A stretch of 23,336 nt of DNA from Pseudomonadota bacterium (GTDB taxonomy: Bacteria; Pseudomonadota; Gammaproteobacteria; Burkholderiales; Burkholderiaceae): NCBI GenBank assembly GCA_021778935.1, contig JAJYBQ010000011.1, positions 1 through 23,336 of the forward strand, given 5' to 3'. The notes under the pieces were generated by a model, which was given only the letters and a program-made list of their open reading frames with translations, was not told the origin of the DNA and searched no databases. Positions 1 to 6,606 of this stretch are shown in pieces. Within the stretch, counting starts at the first letter, position 1. Each line of letters begins with the position of its first letter. The translations under genes were made by a program, and so were the position numbers.

Positions 1-266
1 TGATTCGGGCCTTCACAAACTGGCAGCCGTTCATCCTCAACTACTTCGAGCACCCAGTCACGAATGCATACGCGGAGTCGATGAACTCGCTGATCCGAGT
101 GATGAACGGGCTAGGCCGGGGCTACTCGTTCGAGGCACTACGCGCCAAGATTCTGTTCACAGAAGGCATCCACAGCAACAAGCAAACGCGGCCACGGTTC
201 GAATGCCCGGAAATAGAAGGCCAAGAACGCTGCGCAAGCATTGCCGTCGTACAAAAGAGCGGGTGA
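1..266 (+). pseudogene. ISL3-family transposase, C-terminal fragment
   Basis: The window opens inside an open frame (frame of position 3) that runs to a TGA ending at 266. The translated end contains NAYAESMNSLIRVMN followed by GRGYSFEALRAKILF, which I recognise as the C-terminal signature of ISL3-type DDE transposases, where the last catalytic Glu lies in the AES segment. Only the last 80-odd residues are inside the window, so I cannot tell whether the gene is complete upstream or a remnant. It is the left-most sign that the first 12 kb is a mobile-element-rich accessory region. I could not identify its terminal inverted repeat in the 160 bp that follow. Family assignment is from remembered motifs, not a search. 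Confidence 0.75.
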
Positions 267-391
267 GAGCCAACCGTGCCTTCCGTTCCGGGGTAAACCG
301 AAACTTACTTTTTGTGAACCTTGACCGGATGGCGCAAGTCGCGAGAGGGGGCGGTCGTTTACGCGGACGTGAAAGTGGCTGTCACCTTGGC

Positions 392-420
392 TTGACAATA
401 CATAACCAATTGATTATTAA
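392..420 (+). promoter_or_regulatory. Sigma70-like promoter for the Fic gene
   Basis: A perfect TTGACA (392-397) is followed after 17 bp by TATTAA (415-420). The AT-rich stretch between them stands out from the GC-rich surroundings and contains CAATTG. Transcription would start near 426-428, almost exactly on the ATG at 426, so the message would be leaderless or a later start is used. The promoter could also be an outward-facing one from the end of the ISL3 element. Confidence 0.55.
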
Positions 421-425
421 AGCGT

Positions 426-1658
426 ATGGGAGACAAGAAAGCGGACATTAAAGAGGACGTCGTAACGGTCGCGGATCGGGGCGAGTCGGTCGCCGCCATG
501 GAGCCGTTGCTGATTGGCGAGCGGCACCGCGGCGCTCTTGCCGACTTGGCGCTGGAGCTTGCGCAGCGGAGTGCCGGCTTCCGCCGGAGCCTGCCCGACA
601 GCCTCCTGGCTTCGCTCGCCGAACTCGTTCGCGCGATGAATTGCTACTACAGCAACCTCATCGAAGGTCACGATACCCATCCTGTTGACATCGAGCGCGC
701 GCTCAAGGGCGACTACAGCAACGACGTGAAGAAGCGCGACCTCCAGTTGGAAGCGAAGGCGCACATCGCAGTTCAGCAATGGATCGACGAAGGCGGCTTG
801 CGCGGCCGCGCGATGACCGGCGGCGCCATTCGTGAGGTGCACGAGCGCTTCTGTCGGCGTCTCCCCGAGGAATTGCTCTGGGTCGAAGATGAGGCGACGA
901 AGGAACGCGCAAAAGTCGTTCCGGGTGAATGGCGGCACCGAGACGTTCGGGTGGGCAATCACGTTGCCATCAGCCCTGGCGCGGTGCCGCGGTTTCTTGA
1001 GCGTTATGAGCAGGTCTATAGCCGCCTCGGAAAGACCGACACCATCATTGCCGCCGCCGCGGCGCATCACCGGCTGGTCTGGATTCACCCGTTCCTGGAC
1101 GGTAACGGGCGCATGTCGCGCCTGATTTCGCACGCGACCTTGCTCGACGTTCTCGACACGGGTGCGGTGTGGTCGGTTGCGCGCGGACTCGCGCGCACCG
1201 TCAGGGATTACAAGTCGCATCTCGCCAATTGCGACCTGCCACGGCGCAACGATCTCGACGGGCGCGGCAGCCTCAGCGAGGAGTGTCTCGCGGAATTCAG
1301 CCGTTACTTCCTCTCGACCTGCATCGATCAGGTGCGCTTCATGGAATGGCTGATGCGGCCCGACGAACTGCGGGTGCGCATCCTGCGCTGGACGGACGAA
1401 GAAACGCAGCTCGGCCGTCTCCCCGCGAAATCCGGCGCAGTGCTTGAGGCGGTGCTTTACCGCGGTGAACTGCCGCGCGGCGACACGGCCGCTGTCGTAG
1501 GTACAGGCGAACGTCAGGCGCGTCGGGTCGTGTCTGTCCTAGTGGAGCAAGGCGTCCTGACATCGGAGAGTACCCGAGCGTCCCTTCGCCTCGCCTTCCC
1601 TGCCGCCCTTGCGTCTCGATGGATGCCAGGGCTCTTCCCTGAACAGCCAAGGGCGTAG
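426..1658 (+). CDS. Fic-domain protein with C-terminal winged-helix-like region
   Basis: Fic enzymes transfer a nucleotide monophosphate, usually AMP from ATP, onto target proteins. This 410-residue protein has the complete core motif HPFLDGNGR at residues 221-229, containing the catalytic His, the metal-binding Asp and the anion-binding Gly-Asn-Gly-Arg. Upstream it has SNLIEG at 76-81, matching the (S/T)xxxE(G/N) inhibitory motif; its placement before the Fic core is the class II (auto-inhibited) arrangement, where the Glu blocks ATP gamma-phosphate binding. Residues of about 315-400 have the look of a winged helix, suggesting DNA binding or self-regulation. No Shine-Dalgarno precedes ATG 426 and the promoter -10 is 5 bp upstream, so the start may be leaderless; ATG 498 is an alternative. 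It stands alone, with no small antitoxin ORF next to it. The target is unknown. Confidence 0.88.
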   Translation: MGDKKADIKEDVVTVADRGESVAAMEPLLIGERHRGALADLALELAQRSAGFRRSLPDSLLASLAELVRAMNCYYSNLIEGHDTHPVDIERALKGDYSNDVKKRDLQLEAKAHIAVQQWIDEGGLRGRAMTGGAIREVHERFCRRLPEELLWVEDEATKERAKVVPGEWRHRDVRVGNHVAISPGAVPRFLERYEQVYSRLGKTDTIIAAAAAHHRLVWIHPFLDGNGRMSRLISHATLLDVLDTGAVWSVARGLARTVRDYKSHLANCDLPRRNDLDGRGSLSEECLAEFSRYFLSTCIDQVRFMEWLMRPDELRVRILRWTDEETQLGRLPAKSGAVLEAVLYRGELPRGDTAAVVGTGERQARRVVSVLVEQGVLTSESTRASLRLAFPAALASRWMPGLFPEQPRA

Positions 1659-1803
1659 AACCCACCACAGCCCCGCCGGAACGGTGTCGGCTGGGCACAG
1701 ACTCCGCTCAAGGACTGACGTTGTGCAGCCGCTGATTTTCGACTTTCGCAACGCCGCGCCGTGTGAGGTGTGGATCCTGGCTACCGGCACGGGCGACCGC
1801 TGA

Positions 1804-2018
1804 TGGCCGCGCGGGCTGCGAAACCGGTTCGACGCTGCCCGCGCAGCCGTCGCGGCCGCAGGGCGCCCCGATCTGGCGGACTGGCAATTCCGGGATCTGC
1901 GGGCCAGGACGGCCAGCGATTCCGAGAGCCCGGAGGCTGCGCAAGACCGGCTCGGGCACACGTCTGCGGGGATTACGCGGCGCGTCTACCGGCGCGGCGC
2001 GAAGGTCAAACCGCTGCG
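1804..2018 (+). pseudogene. Tyrosine recombinase (phage integrase) C-terminal remnant
   Basis: Reading the frame of 1816 gives LRNRFDAARAA, then FRDLRARTASD, a RLGHT box and RRVYRRGAKVKPLRRY. These are the last catalytic elements of a tyrosine recombinase: the Arg of the HxxR-like RDLRA box, the LGH box and the nucleophilic Tyr in VYRR. A TGA at 1801-1803 lies in this frame immediately upstream, no start codon fits, and I could not recover the N-terminal half between 1659 and 1800, so this is a broken remnant. It lies directly before a second integrase that has only its N-terminus left, the arrangement expected where two islands inserted in tandem. Seen directly: the motif-bearing frame and stop. 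Inferred: the island history. Confidence 0.75.
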
Positions 2019-2258
2019 GCGATATTGGGCCGGTCCCATATCCGGCCAATCATTTTCCGCCGACGGCTCGCGTAACCCATTGATTTCTGGTGCTGTTGAG
2101 AGGAATCTAATGCGTTTCACCGACACGCGCAAGTGCCCCCATGTGAGCGCAAGCGATTGTTTTTGTTGGGCCAGTCCGCGACCATTCAGTTCATTTGCCC
2201 TCAGATTAGCGCATGCGATACATTTCCGCTGCGTCAAAACTGCGTCAATGCGTCGCTC
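2019..2258. other. Inter-integrase gap, no gene seen
   Basis: This 240-bp stretch between the decayed integrase end and the next integrase start holds no convincing ORF or tRNA. It would be the natural place for an attachment site of the second island. It contains an imperfect palindrome, GGCCGG-(8 nt)-CCGGCC at 2028-2047, with a similar sequence at 11783-11801 near the right edge of the accessory region. Confidence 0.4.
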
Positions 2259-2792
2259 ATGGGAACTGTCAGGAAAAGAGGAAAGAGCTGGTTTGCCGAG
2301 GTGCGGGTCAAGGATCACGCACCCAGGCGATCTTCGCACGACACCAAGGCGCAGGCGCTGGCCTGGGCGTCGAGCGTTGAGGCGCAAATGCGCAACGGCC
2401 AGCGCGCAAATATAGCGGCGGCCGACAAGACGCTGTTTGATGCCATTGAGCGATTCAAGGCGGAGATATTGCCAAGTCGCCGCGGTCACCGAAAGGATGC
2501 GCTGCGACTGGATCGCATCGCGAGAGAGGCCGATTTCCTGGGAAGTCGGCTGCGCGATATCGACAAGCACGACATCAGCCGCTGGCGCGACATGCGCCTG
2601 GGCAGCGTCAGCCCGGCCAGCGTAAATCGGGACATGAATACATTGTCTGCGGTCTTCGTCGCCTGCGTGCGCCGCTGGGATTGGATGACGCGCAACCCGG
2701 TACGCGACACAATGCGTCCCCCAGCCACCAAGCCGCGTGATCGCCGCGTCACGGAAGAAGAAACCGCCGCCATGTGCGACGCGCTCGGACTA
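2259..2792 (+). pseudogene. Phage-type integrase, N-terminal part, cut by IS630 element
   Basis: The frame beginning MGTVRKRGKSWFAEVRV is the N-terminal arm of a tyrosine site-specific integrase, followed by the helical core-binding domain (about residues 50-150, including the VNRDMNTLSAVF segment). The catalytic domain has barely begun (RDRRVTEEETAAMCDALG) when the IS630 element starts after 2792; the frame then runs into the element and stops at 2816. All catalytic residues are absent. The remaining 3' part does not occur on the far side of the element, where the sequence is instead the end of an unrelated minus-strand gene, so the insertion was accompanied or followed by a deletion or rearrangement. 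Start 2259 was chosen because homologous integrases begin this way; a longer frame from 2133 exists but lacks similarity. Confidence 0.82.
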
Positions 2793-2820
2793 TTTATCCG
2801 GCCAAAATGTACTTGAAATC
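2793..2820 (+). repeat. IS630 left terminal inverted repeat
   Basis: Inverted match to 3880-3906: TT(T/G)ATCCGGCC is shared at the tips, with partial matches inward. It begins immediately after a TA dinucleotide. Confidence 0.75.
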
Positions 2821-2837
2821 TGATAGTCTGCCCCGAT

Positions 2838-3881
2838 ATGGGGAAGATGGAAGCAACCGACATGAGATCGTTGTCGCGCGAAGCGCGGCATGAGAGGCGC
2901 GTGCAGGTGATCCGCCTTCGTCGGGCTGGGCGAACGTATGACGAGATCGCCGAGCAGACGGGGCTGAGCCGCACGGGCGTGTTCAATATTTGCCAGCGCC
3001 ACGCGAAGGGCGGAGCACGGGCACTGCATGACGCGGCGTGCGGACGCAAGACGGGCGAGAGGCGGTTGCTCAGCGCCGAGCAGGGATCGGCGGTGTGCAA
3101 GCTGATTGCGGACAAGACGCCCGACCAGTTGAAGATGCCCTACGCATTGTGGTCGCGCACGGCGGTCAGCGGACTCATCGAGCAGCGCTACGGAATCCGG
3201 CTTTCGGCCCGCACGACCGGCAAGTATCTGGCGCGTTGGGGATTTACGCCGCAAAAGCCGATGCGCCGGGCTTACGAACAGTCGCCGACGGCGGTAAAGA
3301 AGTGGCTCGACGAGCAATACCCGGAGATCGAGGCGCGCGCCAAGGCCGAGGGCGCGGAGATCCACTGGGGAGACGAGACCGGATTGCGCAGCGACGACGT
3401 GCGTGGGCGCAGCTACGCACCGCAGGGACAGACGCCGGTAGTTCGCGTCAACAACAAGCGACACGGACTCTCGGTCATTTCCACGGTCACGAACAAGGGA
3501 ACGATGCGCTGGAAGATGTTCGACGGTGCGCTCAACTCCGCCATCCTGATCGATTTCCTGAAGCGGTTGGTCAAGGACGCTGACCGCAAGGTCTACCTGG
3601 TCCTGGACAACCTTCGGGTGCATCACAGCAAGCCGGTGAAGGAGTGGCTGGCCAAGCACCAGGACGACATCGAGGTCTTCTACCTGCCGAGCTACAGCCC
3701 GGAACTGAACCCGGACGAGATGGCCAACGCCGACCTCAAACAAGCGGTGACGAAGCTGGCACCTGCGCGCACGAAGCTGCAACTGGTCGAAGCCACCGCT
3801 CGCCACCTGAAGAGCGTCCAGCGTCAGCCCGAGCGGATCAAAAAATACTTCGAACATGCCCCAGTCCGTTATGCAGCATGA
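2838..3881 (+). CDS. IS630-family transposase
   Basis: This 347-residue DDE transposase would cut and paste its element at TA sites. Residues of about 20-60 form an N-terminal helix-turn-helix (YDEIAEQTGLSRTGVFNI). The catalytic triad is visible: D179 in HWGDETGL, D257 in YLVLDNLRVHHS, and E294 in SPELNPDEMANADLKQ, in the order and spacing of the IS630 family. The length is normal and the frame is intact, so the element could still be active. ATG 2838 is used here; an in-frame ATG at 2847 is equally possible. The stop lies 25 bp inside the right end. Confidence 0.9.
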   Translation: MGKMEATDMRSLSREARHERRVQVIRLRRAGRTYDEIAEQTGLSRTGVFNICQRHAKGGARALHDAACGRKTGERRLLSAEQGSAVCKLIADKTPDQLKMPYALWSRTAVSGLIEQRYGIRLSARTTGKYLARWGFTPQKPMRRAYEQSPTAVKKWLDEQYPEIEARAKAEGAEIHWGDETGLRSDDVRGRSYAPQGQTPVVRVNNKRHGLSVISTVTNKGTMRWKMFDGALNSAILIDFLKRLVKDADRKVYLVLDNLRVHHSKPVKEWLAKHQDDIEVFYLPSYSPELNPDEMANADLKQAVTKLAPARTKLQLVEATARHLKSVQRQPERIKKYFEHAPVRYAA

Positions 3882-3906
3882 TTCAATTTAATTCGGGCCG
3901 GATCAA
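3880..3906 (-). repeat. IS630 right terminal inverted repeat
   Basis: Complement of the left end. Its outermost bases also provide the TGA stop codon (3905-3903, minus strand) of the neighbouring DUF6527-like gene. Confidence 0.75.
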
Positions 3907-4364
3907 TAAAGTGACTTCCACCAGCAAGTCAGATGTTGCAGCCAGTTCATACTTGGTTGCGATTCCTGAGTAGGTGTAATTGGGGCGTTCGGTTGTGCGG
4001 CCGCCTCCTTAGTGTGATTAGTGCGGCGGATTTGAGCGGTTTTGTCGGCACGGTCAGTCGCTTTCACCTGCTGAATCTGGCGATCCGTCATTGCCTTAGC
4101 TTCCAGAACGCGGCTGTCCCGGATCACGTAGTGTGAGCGGCACCGATAGCTCCAGTTGCCGATCGACGGCCAAAGCGACACCCGGCTACCGTTGTGCCTC
4201 ACCGACCATTCGGCTGGGGACAGCGGTGTCACTACTTCCTCCCCGCAGCCGCAGCAGCACTTATGCACCGCCGTTCGGTAGCGTTCGCTGATGTAGAGCA
4301 CGCCCTCTTCGAGTCGCTCCGGGATAAACTCAACGTGTTGAGGCCTGATCTGCTTGATCTTCAT
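3903..4364 (-). CDS. DUF6527-like protein of the ubiquitin-like operon
   Basis: A 153-residue protein with a cysteine-rich centre: C36-C37-C38-x-C40-G (KCCCGCGEEV) and C75-R-S-H78, a likely metal site. The overall pattern matches what I remember as DUF6527, a family repeatedly found beside ThiF/E1 and ubiquitin-like genes; a peptidase-type role in processing the modifier has been suggested for it, which I cannot verify here. Residues of about 105-137 are low-complexity, followed by a Trp-rich tail. The ATG at 4364 lies inside the end of the E1 gene (35-bp overlap), indicating translational coupling. The TGA stop is formed by the IS630 terminal repeat, so the true C-terminus may have been slightly longer; the core looks complete. 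Confidence 0.7.
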   Translation of the reverse strand: MKIKQIRPQHVEFIPERLEEGVLYISERYRTAVHKCCCGCGEEVVTPLSPAEWSVRHNGSRVSLWPSIGNWSYRCRSHYVIRDSRVLEAKAMTDRQIQQVKATDRADKTAQIRRTNHTKEAAAQPNAPITPTQESQPSMNWLQHLTCWWKSLY

Positions 4365-5565
4365 GCGTCGGGAGGTTCAGCGTTTCGCTGCGCGTCAGGG
4401 AGGCGGAGTCGATCGAATAGGTGTGGTGGTGCGGCTGCCAGTGGTCGAGGTAGAACTTGCAGTGCTTCTTCCACAACTGGACAGCGAGGACGGCGTTGAG
4501 CATGTTCATGTCTGCCACCTGAATGTTGCTGCGGTAGAGATCATTCTCCGGAGCATCGCTTTGTGGTGCGCGCCGGCCGAAATGGTCCGATTTCCCCGCA
4601 GTGCACATGGTGGTCCGGCAGGTACCCAGAATGGCGTTTTCCTCCGGCAACACGGTCAACTCCATCCCGGTGTCGGCAAACGGGATGCCCCGTGCGGTGA
4701 GGTATTCGCCCAACATCTTGCGCACACCACCCTTGTCGACGCACAGGAACACGAAATCGAAGCTGCCCAGTTCAGACAGGTTCCCGTCGTCGATGTGGGT
4801 CGAATGCGGATTGATCCCCTTACGCATCTTGGCGTAGATGGCGGCGAAGTATTCGACCTTTGGCATGCCGGCTGCGATGTCCTCAATCGAGGCGGCGCCG
4901 GGAGCACGGAAGGCGCTGTGCTGCTCGAACTTGTCGCCGTCGAAGAGGTGGATTTCACGCACGGGGGTCTTGGCCACAAGGTCAAGAACGTAGCTGCCCG
5001 TGCCGCCCAAACCGACGATGGCCACCCGGGGTTGCGCAAGCTTTGCGGTAACAGCAAGAATGCCGGCGCGCGTCGAGGCGGTATCCCAGTAGTGGAAGAT
5101 CTGTTCCGGGTCGAAAGAGACCACGGGGTCGAACACGTAGGGCTTCGCTTCAGGATTGACGAATGCAGCCTCCGCACAGATCAGCGCGAGATAATGGCGA
5201 ATCTTGGCAGAATGCGTTTTCGGGAAGTCTGCCTGCCCGTGGGGCTTGTTAGAGAAGTGGTGCTGCGCCACAAACCCTGGCCAGAGTTCGCGCGGCCCTT
5301 CGGTGCGATTGAGCGACCGGATCGGTGTGCCATTGGCGTGGCATGGGATATCGCCAACGAACCATACTTGATGGTCGCGCGGCTTGCCGAATGTGCCGAT
5401 GTTGCCGGACAGATCTGTGACCATGATGCCGCGCGCCACCTGCCCGCCTGCATTGACGTAGGGCACTTGATGAACCAACAGGTGCCCATGCATCACCTCG
5501 ACACTCAGTCCCTCGTCCTGAAGGGACTGGATGTCGGGGTCAAGAACGATTGGTCTTGGTGACAT
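4330..5565 (-). CDS. E1-like ThiF-family adenylyltransferase for a ubiquitin-like modifier
   Basis: E1-like enzymes adenylate the C-terminus of a ubiquitin-like protein and pass it on. This 411-residue protein has an N-terminal domain of about 150 residues (including QHHFSNKPHGQADF), resembling what I remember as DUF6791, then a ThiF domain: the nucleotide loop GLGGTGS at 185-191, the acidic strand end LFDGD at 207-211, the FRAPGA turn at 219-224 and the conserved Asp in FLCVDKGG (D277). Cysteines at 316 and 321 (CRTTMC) are candidates for a catalytic thiol, and the YRSNIQVADMNMLNAVLAVQLW helix region follows. ATG 5565 overlaps the last codons of the Ubl gene by 26 bp, and the end overlaps the DUF6527-like gene. 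The frame is intact although the upstream Ubl gene is split. Confidence 0.82.
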   Translation of the reverse strand: MSPRPIVLDPDIQSLQDEGLSVEVMHGHLLVHQVPYVNAGGQVARGIMVTDLSGNIGTFGKPRDHQVWFVGDIPCHANGTPIRSLNRTEGPRELWPGFVAQHHFSNKPHGQADFPKTHSAKIRHYLALICAEAAFVNPEAKPYVFDPVVSFDPEQIFHYWDTASTRAGILAVTAKLAQPRVAIVGLGGTGSYVLDLVAKTPVREIHLFDGDKFEQHSAFRAPGAASIEDIAAGMPKVEYFAAIYAKMRKGINPHSTHIDDGNLSELGSFDFVFLCVDKGGVRKMLGEYLTARGIPFADTGMELTVLPEENAILGTCRTTMCTAGKSDHFGRRAPQSDAPENDLYRSNIQVADMNMLNAVLAVQLWKKHCKFYLDHWQPHHHTYSIDSASLTRSETLNLPTHEDQADQASTR

Positions 5566-5742
5566 TGAACACCATCCCTTCCTTCACATGAACGTCCTGT
5601 CCGGCGACCAGTTCCCCGTCCTTCCCGTGGGGGTTGGCATAGGCGACCGTGAAGTCGACGTCCTGATTGGATGGTTCATTCGGAAAGGCAAGTCTGACGA
5701 TCTCATCGTAGGAAACCGTCTTGCCGGTCACCTCGCGCTGGC
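5540..5742 (-). pseudogene. Ubiquitin-like modifier, 3' part (split by IS21 element)
   Basis: This is the C-terminal two-thirds of a small beta-grasp protein: QREVTGKTVSYDEIVRLAF, then DVDFTVAYANPHGKDGELV, then HVKEGMVFNVTKTNRS. The pattern (a tyrosine-containing helix start, YDEIVRLAF, and the final GMVFNVT strand) is that of the bacterial 'multiubiquitin' domain family as I remember it. The stop codon lies inside the E1 gene. Joined to the 5' part at 9136-9207 after removing the IS21 element and one CTGGC copy, it forms an 89-residue single-domain Ubl in frame. The C-terminus is Arg-Ser, not Gly-Gly, so any E1 chemistry would act on a C-terminal serine or after trimming. As it stands, this part has no start codon of its own. 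Confidence 0.85.
5738..5742. repeat. IS21 target-site duplication, left copy
   Basis: CTGGC, identical to 9136-9140. It marks the insertion point within the Ubl reading frame. Confidence 0.85.
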
Positions 5743-5791
5743 TGCGCGCGCCGGTTTGATTTTGGTGTAAATCCGCCGGTTTGAAACTGCG
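5743..5791. repeat. IS21 left terminal repeats
   Basis: An outer copy at 5743-5760 (contains GCGCCGGTTTGAT) and an inner copy at 5775-5791 (GCCGGTTTGAAACTGCG). They match, inverted, the repeats at the other end at the same distance from the tip. Confidence 0.85.
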
Positions 5792-5832
5792 AACATTTTT
5801 GCTGGCGGCTTTTGGTGCCGGGGCTGCGTGGA

Positions 5833-6606
5833 TCAGGGATCGATCTGGTCTTTCATGCGATAGCTTTTGCCCTCGATGCGCACCGTTTCGGCGTGGTGGA
5901 GCAGTCGGTCGAGCAGCGCGGAGGTGAGCACGCTGTCGTTGTTGAAGATCGTTGGCCATTGCTTGTAGACGCGGTTGGTCGTCAGGAGCGTGGCCCCGCG
6001 CTCGTAGCGATGGCTGATGATCTGGAACAGGCAGTCGGCGCCGAACTTGTCGATGGGCAGGTAGCCCAGTTCGTCGACGCACAGGACGCTGGGTTTGAAG
6101 TAGCGTGCCAGGGCGGCTTTGATGTTGCCGCTGGCGTGGTGCGCGGCGAGCGTGTTGACGATATCGATGGCGCCGGTGAACAGCACGCTATGCCCGCGCA
6201 GGCAGGCGGCGTGGCCCAGGGCGGTCATGATGTGGCTTTTTCCCAGGCCGGTTCCCGAGATGAAGATGATGTTGGCGTGCTCAGCGACGAAGTCCAGGCG
6301 GAACAGGTTCTGGATCTGAGCCCGGTTGATCTTGGTGGGCCAGTTCCAGTTGAACTGGTCCATGGTTTTTTGCACCGGGAAGCGCGCCAGCCGGATGCGC
6401 CGCTGGGTGCTGCGGTCGTCGCGCCAGGCCGCCTCGCCGTTGATGAGCTCGGACAGGTAGTCGATATGCGACCAGCTCTTGTCGGCGGCCGTTTGCGCCA
6501 GGGGCCGGTAGTGCTCGAGCATGAAGGGCAGGCTCATTGCGCCCAGGCGCTGGGCGAGCGGATCGGCGTCGGCCGCCGGCGGGGTTTCAGTTCGTTTGGC
6601 TCGCAT
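5833..6606 (-). CDS. istB: IS21 helper ATPase IstB
   Basis: This 257-residue AAA+ ATPase assembles on target DNA and recruits the IstA transposase. It has an N-terminal helical region (about 1-90) and a Walker A loop, GTGLGKSH, preceded by NIIFISG. The Walker B region is VLCVDELGYLPID, and the arginine-containing end of the fold includes RYERGATLLTTNR. All are typical of the IstB/DnaC-like family and the length is normal. Its ATG at 6606 lies within the last codons of istA (20-bp overlap), the usual istAB coupling. The frame is intact. The C-terminal stop is 90 bp from the element's left tip. Confidence 0.94.
   Translation of the reverse strand: MRAKRTETPPAADADPLAQRLGAMSLPFMLEHYRPLAQTAADKSWSHIDYLSELINGEAAWRDDRSTQRRIRLARFPVQKTMDQFNWNWPTKINRAQIQNLFRLDFVAEHANIIFISGTGLGKSHIMTALGHAACLRGHSVLFTGAIDIVNTLAAHHASGNIKAALARYFKPSVLCVDELGYLPIDKFGADCLFQIISHRYERGATLLTTNRVYKQWPTIFNNDSVLTSALLDRLLHHAETVRIEGKSYRMKDQIDP

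Larger units (their letters stand above)
2793..3906 (+). mobile_element. Complete IS630-family insertion sequence
   Basis: The 1,114-bp element is flanked by TA on both sides (2791-2792 and 3907-3908), the target used by IS630/Tc1-mariner elements. The termini are inverted repeats: the left reads TTTATCCGGCC inward from 2793, and the right, on the complementary strand from 3906, reads TTGATCCGGCC, with further partial matches to about 28 nt. One transposase gene fills the element. The two flanks are different genes, so although both show TA this is probably not a simple insertion preserved with its original neighbours. Confidence 0.85.

Noticed and set aside
2790..3857. A 355-residue minus-strand frame
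   Set aside because: Shadow of the IS630 transposase, which has the full DDE triad on the plus strand.
4354..5562. A 402-residue plus-strand frame
   Set aside because: It lies exactly opposite the E1-like gene, has no recognisable motif, and the opposite strand carries clear ThiF motifs.
5540..6082. A 180-residue minus-strand ORF as a real protein
   Set aside because: Its first two-thirds are an out-of-frame reading of istB and the element tip; only 5540-5742 is genuine Ubl sequence.
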